NCBI GenBank assembly: GCA_040753795.1
Contig: JBFMDX010000025.1
Location: forward strand, 1-53,595
Source: Thermodesulfobacteriota bacterium
GTDB lineage: Bacteria > Desulfobacterota > Desulfobacteria > Desulfobacterales > Desulfosudaceae
DNA: 53,595 nucleotides
Direction of reading: 5' to 3'
Positions 7,916 through 15,301 of this stretch are shown piece after piece. Both the position numbers and the translations under genes were made by a program. The notes below the pieces were generated by a model. It did no database searches. It was not told where the DNA came from and worked only from the letters and a program-made list of their open reading frames with translations. Position 1 is the stretch's first letter, and each line of letters begins with the position of its first letter.

Positions 7916-8245
7916 ATGAAGATTGAAATCGTAAAAAATGTCGTCGATTTTACCCCCGAGAATGCCGATGAACAGTCCAAGCTCGAGGCCCTCTGGCGGC
8001 TGATGGTGGATTGCGTCCGCTTCAACAAGAAACTGGTTCCCATGGGTGAATATGTCCCGCAGAAAAAGAACAAGGCCAGTTTTGTGATTGAAGGCATGGC
8101 CGGCGGCAAGACCACCGAGTACCCGGAAGTGCATGTGGAGGCAGACTGCCGCTGTTACTGTCAGACCTGCAACAAGTATGTCGAGCTTAAGAAAGGGGAC
8201 CGCATTCCGCCATGCTGCGGCAAGCTGATGGAAGTGCTGGACTGA
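7916..8245 (+). CDS. Small protein with a C-terminal desulforedoxin-type iron knuckle
   Basis: A 109-residue protein. Residues 1-75 are not recognised (predicted alpha/beta, no cysteine ligand pattern). The last 30 residues carry C82-x2-C85-x14-C100-C101-G, the spacing of the Fe(SCys)4 centre of desulforedoxin and of the N-terminal domain of desulfoferrodoxin. Two more cysteines, C78 and C80, sit just before the knuckle. The superoxide-reductase motifs of full desulfoferrodoxin are absent, so I do not call it SOR. It has a clear RBS (AAGGAG), follows a sigma-54 promoter and precedes a ferredoxin and rubrerythrin, which suggests a role in oxygen or peroxide defence or small-scale electron transfer. 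Confidence 0.75.
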   Translation: MKIEIVKNVVDFTPENADEQSKLEALWRLMVDCVRFNKKLVPMGEYVPQKKNKASFVIEGMAGGKTTEYPEVHVEADCRCYCQTCNKYVELKKGDRIPPCCGKLMEVLD

Positions 8246-8272
8246 TGCCCGGACTTATTGTAATCTGCTTAA

Positions 8273-8301
8273 TAAGGGGAGAGGCCCTGCCTCTTCCCTT
8301 A
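8273..8301. other. Intergenic hairpin, 13-bp stem
   Basis: 8273-8285 and 8289-8301 form a 13-bp stem with one G-U pair and a 3-nt loop. It lies 28 nt after the stop of the 109-residue gene and has no T-tract, so it is not a classical intrinsic terminator. It may protect the upstream mRNA or attenuate read-through into the ferredoxin gene. Confidence 0.6.
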
Positions 8302-8398
8302 CGCTGAACCTTAAACGGGACCAGGGTCATCCGTGCCCGGTTCCGGAGCAAGCCCTTCCGTGTTCTTTTTTTGAAACATCATAAAAAAGGAGAAAACA

Positions 8399-8590
8399 AT
8401 GAAAGCACGCATCACCAGCCAATGCATGGGAGACCGTAACTGCAACAAGTTGTGCCCGGAAGTTTTTCAGTATGATGAGGACCAGCTTCTGTCCGTGGTT
8501 CAATTCGGTGTCATCCCTGAAAAATATGAAGACCTGGTTCGCCAGGCGGCCAGTGAATGCGGGGCTCAGGCCATCGAAATCGAAGAATAA
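8399..8590 (+). CDS. Single-cluster [4Fe-4S] ferredoxin with an aspartate in the second ligand position
   Basis: A 63-residue ferredoxin. The cluster motif is C9-M-G-D12-R-N-C15-N-K-L-C19-P, with the last cysteine at C54 (SECGAQAIEI). The second ligand is Asp instead of Cys, exactly as in Pyrococcus furiosus ferredoxin (CIGDAIC), where the Asp-ligated cluster interconverts easily between 3Fe and 4Fe forms. The residue after the last Cys is Gly rather than the usual Pro. It has a strong RBS (AAAGGAG) and lies between the desulforedoxin-like gene and rubrerythrin, so it is a plausible electron donor to the latter. That pairing is inference. Confidence 0.85.
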   Translation: MKARITSQCMGDRNCNKLCPEVFQYDEDQLLSVVQFGVIPEKYEDLVRQAASECGAQAIEIEE

Positions 8591-8632
8591 CCGATCACCT
8601 TACCCGGTAAGGGCTATGCCCGCATCCGGTTT

Positions 8633-8674
8633 AAGGCCACCTTTTAAAAAATATATCTGTTAAAAGGTGGCCTT
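8633..8674. other. Perfect 15-bp inverted repeat directly before the rubrerythrin RBS
   Basis: 8633-8647 and 8660-8674 are perfect inverted repeats around a 12-nt AT-rich loop. The RBS (GAGG, 8675-8678) begins at the very next base and the ATG is at 8686. There is no T-tract after the stem. It could be an operator or an mRNA element affecting translation or stability of rubrerythrin. A small palindrome (8598-8612) precedes it. Confidence 0.65.
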
Positions 8675-8685
8675 GAGGATTATCT

Positions 8686-9261
8686 ATGGGAAAATTCCGT
8701 GACAGCCGGACCGCCCGCAATCTAATGCTATCCTTTGCCGGCGAATCCCAGGCCCGCAACCGCTACACGTATTTCTCCCGCCGGGCCCTGGAGGAAGGTT
8801 ATGTGCAGATCGCCGACATTTTCCGGGAAACGGCCGACCAGGAGTGCGAACATGCCCTGCGCTTTTTCAAGTTTTTCAACGGCGGGGAGATGGAAATCAC
8901 CGGCAGTTTCCCCAGTGGCGTGATCGCGGACACTTACGCGAATCTGACCGCCGCCGCCGACGGCGAGCGCTTTGAACACACCCGTCTTTATCCTGATTTT
9001 GCACAGACGGCCCGGGACGAAGGGTTTGAGCGGGCGGCCGAAACATGGGAGGCCATCATCGTTTCCGAGCGGCAGCATGAAAAGCGATACCGGGAACTGG
9101 CGGCCAACCTTTTGGCGGGAAAGACGTTTGCCCGGGAGAGGGAAACGGTGTGGCGCTGCCGGAACTGTGGTTACCTGCACACCGGTACCCGGCCCCCGGA
9201 CAAATGCCCCGCTTGCGTCATGCCCCGCGGTTATTTTGAACTGCTGGCTGAAAACTGGTAG
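8686..9261 (+). CDS. rbr: Rubrerythrin
   Basis: A 191-residue rubrerythrin. The N-terminal ferritin-like four-helix bundle has the di-iron ligands E20 (FAGESQARNRY), E53 and H56 (ECEH) and a second ExxH set in SERQHEKRY. The C-terminal rubredoxin-like domain has CRNCG and CPAC. It reduces hydrogen peroxide to water in anaerobes, taking electrons through its rubredoxin-type centre. It is the third gene of the small redox group and stops 12 bp before the convergent transglutaminase gene. Confidence 0.95.
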   Translation: MGKFRDSRTARNLMLSFAGESQARNRYTYFSRRALEEGYVQIADIFRETADQECEHALRFFKFFNGGEMEITGSFPSGVIADTYANLTAAADGERFEHTRLYPDFAQTARDEGFERAAETWEAIIVSERQHEKRYRELAANLLAGKTFARERETVWRCRNCGYLHTGTRPPDKCPACVMPRGYFELLAENW

Positions 9262-9273
9262 AATGGATTTTCG

Positions 9274-10749
9274 CTATCGCGTCGGCTTGTAGTCGATAAC
9301 CGTCAGCCGGATATTACCGATCACGGGAATCAGGTCAAGTTGCTGGTCCAGCCGGCCGCCGGCCAGCCGGATATGGGTCACGTCCGCCGGCATCTGGCCG
9401 AAGGTGGCGTCGGCGGTTATCCACCGTCCGGCGTAAAGGCGATTCCAGGCGTGATAAAAGAATTTTCCCTTCAGGTACACCAGACCGGTTTCCACCTGGG
9501 CGGGTATCCCCGCGGCTCGGGCCAGGGCCGCCAGCAGCATGGCGTGCTCATTGCAGTCCCCCTGCCGGTGCGTTAACGTCGACAGGGCATTGGGCATGGA
9601 TACGACCGGTTTCTTGTCGATATTTTCGTATACCCACCGCATCAGTCGCTCCGCCTGCTCCCGGGGCGACCCACCCGGAGCTACAATTTCAGCAGCCAGT
9701 TGACGGATGGCGGGATCGTCGGACTGAATCAGCGCGTCGGGCTGAAGGAAATCTTCCAGATTCTTTTCCGGCTCTTCCGCCCGGACCTGTTCCACAAGGT
9801 CCTCGCTGGTAACGGTCAACTCCTGACCGGACAGGGCTTGCCGGCCCCCGGCCAGGGCCAGGGAGGCGGTATCGATGCCTTCAATTTTCACCTTCAGCAT
9901 TTCCAGTTTTTCCGGCGCGTCAAAGGTGACATTGGATGTGATGGCCAGCATCTCCGTCAGGTCGCCCCGGCCGCCTTCAATTCTTTCCAGGGCCAGATGC
10001 TTGTCGGTCTTTTCCAGAACCAGCCCCATCAATCCGCTCTCCCGCAGCACCTCACCGTTTTCACTGATCCAGACCTGCTGCCGGGCTCCCTTGAACTCAA
10101 TCAGCAGGCGGGTGGCCGCCTGCTTCATGCCCATAATGACGATATCTTCCTTTTCCTCAACCGTTACCCGGATGGGCACAACCGCCATGCTGGAAGGATC
10201 GAAGAGAGGCACCGACAGGGTGTCTTTCGGGGCCATGCCCGAATTGCAGACGGCGTAGGCCAGTCCGGCGGACAGATAGGGAGCGGACGACAGCGGCAGG
10301 CGGATTTCACTGGGCTTCCCTTCCGCCACGGCCGTCACCACCAGCGTCTTATCCTCGACCCGGCCCGTGGCTGAAAATTCAAACGGCCCGGATCGCAGCC
10401 GGCTGTCAAAAGAGCGCAGGGTCAAATCCCGGTTGAGAATGGCCTCCGTGTGAAGATTGACCCGGTGCGTCAGTCCCATGATCCCGACCTGCAAAAACAA
10501 GGTCTCGGCGAGGCTATAGTGATCTTCCCGATTGCTGAAAATGGAGTGGGAATAACCGATTTTGCTGTCATTCTGCAGGATTTTCATCCATGTTTCCCGG
10601 TCCGGAAGCGTCTGGCCGGTTACAGTCACGGGTTTCCGGTTAACCATTCCGGAAAACAACCCCAGGCGAAAACCGAAAAGCCCCAGAAACAGCGCCAGGC
10701 ATACCACCGCGGCGGCCCACAAACCCCGCATTGATCGTTTATCCGCCAT
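9274..10749 (-). CDS. Membrane-anchored transglutaminase-like protein
   Basis: A 491-residue protein with one N-terminal membrane segment (about residues 12-30), a long beta-rich extracytoplasmic region and a C-terminal transglutaminase-like cysteine protease domain. The triad is C399 (GDCNEH), H433 (YHAWN) and D447 (TADATF). Such proteins are usually hydrolases or cross-linkers of envelope proteins; the substrate is unknown. The ATG at 10749 begins one base after the mutL stop; a TTG at 10758 would overlap mutL. It is the last gene of the argS-gatCA-mutL operon. Confidence 0.85.
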   Translation of the reverse strand: MADKRSMRGLWAAAVVCLALFLGLFGFRLGLFSGMVNRKPVTVTGQTLPDRETWMKILQNDSKIGYSHSIFSNREDHYSLAETLFLQVGIMGLTHRVNLHTEAILNRDLTLRSFDSRLRSGPFEFSATGRVEDKTLVVTAVAEGKPSEIRLPLSSAPYLSAGLAYAVCNSGMAPKDTLSVPLFDPSSMAVVPIRVTVEEKEDIVIMGMKQAATRLLIEFKGARQQVWISENGEVLRESGLMGLVLEKTDKHLALERIEGGRGDLTEMLAITSNVTFDAPEKLEMLKVKIEGIDTASLALAGGRQALSGQELTVTSEDLVEQVRAEEPEKNLEDFLQPDALIQSDDPAIRQLAAEIVAPGGSPREQAERLMRWVYENIDKKPVVSMPNALSTLTHRQGDCNEHAMLLAALARAAGIPAQVETGLVYLKGKFFYHAWNRLYAGRWITADATFGQMPADVTHIRLAGGRLDQQLDLIPVIGNIRLTVIDYKPTR

Positions 10750-10750
10750 A

Positions 10751-12562
10751 TCAGACAATCCGCTTGAAAAGTTTTTCTATCTCCCGCACCGACCAGCCGA
10801 TAATGGTCGGCCGGCCGTGGGGGCAGTGCCAGGGGTTGTCACAGGCATCCATCTGGTTCAGGAGGGCGCGCATCTCCTGCTCATTCATCCGCCGGCCGGC
10901 CCGGACAGCGCCGTGGCAGGCCATTACCGCCAGAACCTCATCCCGGGCAACTTGCAACTCCGGCGCCAGGCCCAGCTCGGCCATTTTCCCGGCCAGCTCC
11001 TGCACCAGTTGAACAGCGTCGGTGTCGGCGATGGGTTCGGGAATTGCCTTGACGACAAAAGTGTTCTGCCCGAACCGTTCCAGCACCAGACCGAAAGCCT
11101 CGCAGGCGGGCAGCATGGATTCCATGACGGCCGCCTCCCGGTGGGTCAGTTCCACCGTTTCCGGCACCAGCAGCCCCTGGCTTACCGGCTGGCGGGCTTC
11201 GGCGCGTTTTTTGAGTTTTTCGAACACCACCCGTTCATGGGCGGCATGCTGATCAATCAGAAAAAATTCGCCTTCCGATTCGCACACCAGGTAGGTCTGC
11301 CGGAACTGCCCCAGAACCGTCAGCCCGGAAAAAAAGAGCGCCCGGCCGGCTTCGCCGGTCCGGTCCGGAACCACCGGCGCCCGGACCTGAACGGGCGTCC
11401 GGTCCCGGTGATTTGCCTCCGGAAGCGGTAAGGTCCCCTGGGCCGGTCGGGGCCGGTCTTCAGGAAAAGGCCGGCCGGATACGGAATAGACCTGCGGGCG
11501 TTCCGCGACAATCGGTGGTTCGGTCTCTCGGGGAGAAAAGGCATCATCGGCGCCTTTTTCCCAGGGCAGGACCGGTTCCGCCCGCCACACCTGTTCAACG
11601 GCGGTTTTCAAGCTTTCGTAAACCCGTTTGGGGTCCGCGAAGCGCACTTCACTTTTGGTCGGATGAACATTGACGTCAACGCGGTCAAAGGGAATAGTGA
11701 TGGAAATTACAGCCACCGGATAGGTTCCTTTGACCAGACGTCCCCGGTACCCCTCAAACAGAGCGTATTGCAGTCCGCGGTCCCTGACCATCCGGCCGTT
11801 TACAAACAGATAGATTCGCTGGGCCGAACGCCGGGTGATGTGGGGTGCGGCGATCCATCCGGAAACGGTGATCGCGCCGCTTGAGAAATTCAACGCATAA
11901 AGGCTGTCCCGGGTGTCCCGTCCCAGGGCGTCCGCGATTCTGTCCAGAGGGCGGGCGGTGGCCGGCCAGTTTTTTAAGGATTTTTCATTATGGGAAAGCC
12001 GAAAGTGGATATCGTGGCGACACAGAGCGAAGGTGGTCATCATATCGGCGATATGCCCCATCTCGGTTTCGGCCGATTTCACGAACTTGCGGCGCGCGGG
12101 GACGTTGAAGAACAGCTGCCGGACCTCCACCATGGTGCCCACCGGCGCGCCCACGTCCCTGACATTTCTGAGGTTTCCCCCGGAAATGGTGATTTCCGTG
12201 GCCGCTTCCGAAGCAGCGTCCCGCGTGACCAGAAGAAAGTTGGACACGGAGGCAATGCTGGGGATGGCCTCGCCGCGAAACCCCAGGGTGCCGATGGAAA
12301 ACAGATCCGTTTCGTCCGTCAGCTTGCTGGTGGCGTGACGCTCCAGGCATAATAGCGCATCGTCCCGGGACATGCCGGTGCCGTTATCCGATACCCGGAT
12401 GAGGGACAGCCCCCCCCGTTCCACCTGCACGGAGATATGCGTGCCGCCGGCGTCAATGGCGTTTTCGACCAGTTCCTTGATGACCGACGCCGGCCGCTCC
12501 ACCACCTCTCCGGCGGCGATTTTATTGGAAATGCTTTCCGGCAGTACCCTGATGACGGACAT
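10751..12562 (-). CDS. mutL: DNA mismatch repair protein MutL
   Basis: A 603-residue MutL. The GHKL ATPase motifs are present (ENAIDAG, DNGTGM, GFRGEAIPSIASVS), followed by the transducer region and a C-terminal dimerisation domain. That domain keeps the endonuclease motif DQHAAHERVVFE in its last 167 residues, plus ACHGAVRAG and CPHGRP, so this is the nicking type of MutL found in bacteria without MutH. I chose the ATG at 12562; a TTG two codons earlier is possible. No mutS is adjacent. It follows a 61-residue small gene by 6 bp. Confidence 0.95.
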   Translation of the reverse strand: MSVIRVLPESISNKIAAGEVVERPASVIKELVENAIDAGGTHISVQVERGGLSLIRVSDNGTGMSRDDALLCLERHATSKLTDETDLFSIGTLGFRGEAIPSIASVSNFLLVTRDAASEAATEITISGGNLRNVRDVGAPVGTMVEVRQLFFNVPARRKFVKSAETEMGHIADMMTTFALCRHDIHFRLSHNEKSLKNWPATARPLDRIADALGRDTRDSLYALNFSSGAITVSGWIAAPHITRRSAQRIYLFVNGRMVRDRGLQYALFEGYRGRLVKGTYPVAVISITIPFDRVDVNVHPTKSEVRFADPKRVYESLKTAVEQVWRAEPVLPWEKGADDAFSPRETEPPIVAERPQVYSVSGRPFPEDRPRPAQGTLPLPEANHRDRTPVQVRAPVVPDRTGEAGRALFFSGLTVLGQFRQTYLVCESEGEFFLIDQHAAHERVVFEKLKKRAEARQPVSQGLLVPETVELTHREAAVMESMLPACEAFGLVLERFGQNTFVVKAIPEPIADTDAVQLVQELAGKMAELGLAPELQVARDEVLAVMACHGAVRAGRRMNEQEMRALLNQMDACDNPWHCPHGRPTIIGWSVREIEKLFKRIV

Positions 12563-12568
12563 GGTCAA

Positions 12569-12754
12569 TCAGCATCCGGCTTTGCCGGAGACAAATTTCG
12601 CCAGAAACTCGGCTTCCGTGGGAGACAGGTCGAATTTCAGGACCGCTTCGTCGGCAATTTTCAGAGGGCTCCTGTCCGGACGGGCCTGGCGTTCCTCGGT
12701 GATCCAGGCCACCGCTCTTCTGATCGCTTCGCCTTCCGGCATGATGGTTGTCAT
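12569..12754 (-). CDS. Small conserved-looking protein of unknown function
   Basis: A 61-residue protein (MTTIMPEGEAIRRAVAWI...) that I do not recognise beyond the impression of a small conserved protein. It is hydrophilic and predicted helical, with one Cys at the very end and no signal peptide or membrane segment. It sits tightly between gatA (17 bp) and mutL (6 bp) on the same strand, so it is very probably expressed with them. The close packing and normal codon use argue that it is real. Confidence 0.65.
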   Translation of the reverse strand: MTTIMPEGEAIRRAVAWITEERQARPDRSPLKIADEAVLKFDLSPTEAEFLAKFVSGKAGC

Positions 12755-12771
12755 TTGGCCTTCTCCATAGG

Positions 12772-14238
12772 TTAAATTTCGGGTTTTCTGTCGCGGATTC
12801 CCGCCGCTCGCTCAAAATTCCAGGCAACTCGCATGAGCGTACCCTCGGCAAAATAACCGCCCGTCAACTGCAGACCGATGGGCAGACCCTGGCGTGAGAA
12901 CCCGCAGGGAACGGACATGCCCGGCACGCCGGCCAGGTTCGTTGACAGGGTAAAAACATCCGACAGATACATGGTCAGAGGATCATCCGTTTTGGAGCCG
13001 ATGGAAAACGCCGGGGTCGGGGCAACGGGCGAAACCATGACGTCGCAGCGGCTAAAGGCTTTTTTAAAATCATCGGCGATCAGGGAGCGCACCTGGCAGG
13101 CCTTCTTGTAATATGCGTCGTAATATCCCGCCGACAGGCAGTAGGTGCCGATGAGAATCCGCCGCTGGACCTCCCGGCCGAATCCCCGGGACCGGGTGGT
13201 TTTATACATCTGCAGCAGATTGTCGGCCGATTTCTCCCGAAAGCCGTATTTGACGCCGTCATACCGGGCCAGATTGGAACTGGCCTCAGCCGGGGAGAGC
13301 ACATAATAGGCGGCTATGGCGTACTCGACGTGGGGCAGGGACACCTCCACGCAGCGCGCCCCCAGGGACTCCAGTTGCCGGACGGCGGCGGTCACGGCGG
13401 CGGTCACGTCCGGATCGACTCCTTCGGTGGAAAGATATTCCCGGCAGAGGCCGATGGTGACCCCTTCCAGGCCCTCGACAAAGGCGGCGCCGTAGTCCGG
13501 AACCGGAGCCGGGGCCGAGGTGGAATCGCCGGGATCGTGACCGGCGATGGACTGCAGCAGCAGGCCGCAGTCCGGCACGCTTTTGGTCAGAATACCGATC
13601 TGATCAAGCGAGGAGGCAAAGGCCACCAGTCCGAAACGGGAAATCCGGCCGTAGGTCGGTTTCAGCCCCACTACCCCGCAATGGGAGGCAGGCTGACGGA
13701 TAGACCCGCCGGTATCCGATCCCAGGGAACCCAGGCACATGTCCGCGGCCACGGCCGCCGCGGATCCGCCGCTGGAGCCGCCGGGAATCCGGGACAGGTC
13801 CCAGGGATTACGGGTGATCCGGAAGGCCGAATGCTCGGTGGATGAGCCCATGCCGAATTCGTCCATATTGGTTTTACCGACGATGACCGCGCCCGCCCCC
13901 TTGAGTTTTTCCATAACGGTGGCGTCATACTGGGGAACAAATTCGCTCAACATCCGGGAGGCGCAGGTGGTCCGCAATCCCCGGGTGCAGATGATATCCT
14001 TGATGGACAGGGGAATACCGGTCAGGGGGGACGCGTCCCCGCGGGCGATCCGCTCGTCCGCCGCGCGGGCCTGCTCCAGCGCCGATTCGGCCGCGACCGT
14101 AATGTAAGCGCCGACACGGTCATCCACCTCCCGGATGCGGTCCAGCACCGCCCGGGTCAGCTGGACGGAGGAAATCTCCCCGCTTTGTAACCGCCGGCGG
14201 GCTTCGGCAATGGTCAATTCATTTAATTTTTGCGGCAT
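12772..14238 (-). CDS. gatA: Asp-tRNA(Asn)/Glu-tRNA(Gln) amidotransferase subunit A
   Basis: A 488-residue amidase-signature protein. The catalytic Lys lies in SIKDII, and the Ser-cisSer pair in [10 protein letters not shown], with [12 protein letters not shown] completing the triad region. GatA releases ammonia from glutamine for transamidation of misacylated tRNA in the GatCAB complex, so this organism makes Gln-tRNA or Asn-tRNA indirectly. gatC lies 20 bp upstream; gatB is not in the window. Length is as expected. Confidence 0.96.
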   Translation of the reverse strand: MPQKLNELTIAEARRRLQSGEISSVQLTRAVLDRIREVDDRVGAYITVAAESALEQARAADERIARGDASPLTGIPLSIKDIICTRGLRTTCASRMLSEFVPQYDATVMEKLKGAGAVIVGKTNMDEFGMGSSTEHSAFRITRNPWDLSRIPGGSSGGSAAAVAADMCLGSLGSDTGGSIRQPASHCGVVGLKPTYGRISRFGLVAFASSLDQIGILTKSVPDCGLLLQSIAGHDPGDSTSAPAPVPDYGAAFVEGLEGVTIGLCREYLSTEGVDPDVTAAVTAAVRQLESLGARCVEVSLPHVEYAIAAYYVLSPAEASSNLARYDGVKYGFREKSADNLLQMYKTTRSRGFGREVQRRILIGTYCLSAGYYDAYYKKACQVRSLIADDFKKAFSRCDVMVSPVAPTPAFSIGSKTDDPLTMYLSDVFTLSTNLAGVPGMSVPCGFSRQGLPIGLQLTGGYFAEGTLMRVAWNFERAAGIRDRKPEI

Positions 14239-14258
14239 CGGTTCTGTTTTCCAACCTT

Positions 14259-14546
14259 CTATTCAATAATTTTGGGTACTTCAAACATGTCATCAGCAGT
14301 GGCCGGGGCATTGGCCAGGGTTTGGTCCAGGGGGCAGGATGCTTTGGGGACATCCTCACGAAAGGCGTTTACCACGGATATGGCCTGGGCCATGGGCTGA
14401 ACGTCTTGGGTGGCCACGGCGTTCAGCTTATCAACGTAGGCCAGTATGTCGCTGAGCTGGGCGGCAAGCGGCTCCAGATCGGCGTCGGCAATTTCCAGTC
14501 TTGCCAGATGGGCGACATGACGGACATCTTCAAGGGTCAGCTTCAT
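14259..14546 (-). CDS. gatC: Asp-tRNA(Asn)/Glu-tRNA(Gln) amidotransferase subunit C
   Basis: A 95-residue GatC with the typical start [19 protein letters not shown] and the [20 protein letters not shown] region. GatC wraps around GatA and stabilises the GatCAB complex. It lies 11 bp after the SPOR gene and 20 bp before gatA. Confidence 0.95.
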   Translation of the reverse strand: MKLTLEDVRHVAHLARLEIADADLEPLAAQLSDILAYVDKLNAVATQDVQPMAQAISVVNAFREDVPKASCPLDQTLANAPATADDMFEVPKIIE

Positions 14547-14557
14547 TTGATTCCTTC

Positions 14558-15292
14558 TTATCTCCGGACCAGGATGGGGCTGAAGCCATCCTTGCGCAAC
14601 CGCTCGATTACCGGGGCCGCTTCATCGTGACTGGCAAACTGGCCGCATCTCAGCCGGTACCAGGTGACGCCGCCCGATTGAATCGTCTGAACGGTGTCCG
14701 GCGCGTACTTGTTTTTCTTCAGTTTTTCATAACACTGGTCGGCCGCCCGGCGGTCCCGGACCGCAGCCACTTGTAAGGTAAAAATCTTACCGCCCGTTTC
14801 AGCCGGTTTATTACCGGAAGCTTTATCGACGGCCGGGGCGGTCACGGCTGTCCCGGCCGGAGTCACTTCAGATGGGGAGTCCGCCGGAGGAGGCGCCTTA
14901 TCCCTTGACGGCGATTTCTCTTCAACCGGCGCAGCCGGCGGATCCTTTTCCGGAATGGCCTTGACCGCCTCTTCGGATACCGTCGGCAAAACCGGTTTGG
15001 GCGATCCCTGCTCTCCGTCCGGGCCGGATGACCTGCCTTCGGCCGTTATTGTCTCCGGCCCCGGGGCCGGGGCCGGCTCCGGGAACGGTGTTTCCCCTTT
15101 TGCGAAATACAGCCTGGCCGGCTCTTTCTCGCCGGGAACCGGTACCAGGCCCCGGCCGACAAAGATGCCCAGGATGAAAAACCAGCCACAGACAAAAATG
15201 ACCAGAGCCGCCCAGCCCACTGCTTCGGACGTGGACAGCTCCATCACGAATCGATTTTTTTTTTCAGCCGCTGTGGTTGTGTTTTTTTCCAT
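14558..15292 (-). CDS. SPOR-domain membrane protein
   Basis: A 244-residue protein: short cytoplasmic N-terminus, one membrane segment (about residues 25-47), a long Pro/Ala/Glu-rich linker (about 60-160) and a C-terminal SPOR domain (about 168-242, FTLQVAAVRDRRAAD...GFSPILVRR). SPOR domains bind peptidoglycan stripped of stem peptides at division sites. The architecture resembles DedD/FtsN-type proteins, but I see no FtsN-specific motif. It lies 9 bp after argS, an arrangement that suggests cotranscription. Confidence 0.88.
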   Translation of the reverse strand: MEKNTTTAAEKKNRFVMELSTSEAVGWAALVIFVCGWFFILGIFVGRGLVPVPGEKEPARLYFAKGETPFPEPAPAPGPETITAEGRSSGPDGEQGSPKPVLPTVSEEAVKAIPEKDPPAAPVEEKSPSRDKAPPPADSPSEVTPAGTAVTAPAVDKASGNKPAETGGKIFTLQVAAVRDRRAADQCYEKLKKNKYAPDTVQTIQSGGVTWYRLRCGQFASHDEAAPVIERLRKDGFSPILVRR

Positions 15293-15301
15293 GCTTTATG
15301 A

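Noticed and set aside
7916-8245. Superoxide reductase (desulfoferrodoxin)
   Set aside because: Only the desulforedoxin-type knuckle is present; the catalytic His/Cys motifs of SOR are absent.
9700-10374. Plus-strand open frame (224 codons) opposite the transglutaminase gene
   Set aside because: Gly/Gln/Arg-rich shadow of a GC-rich gene with no RBS; the transglutaminase triad is clear on the other strand.
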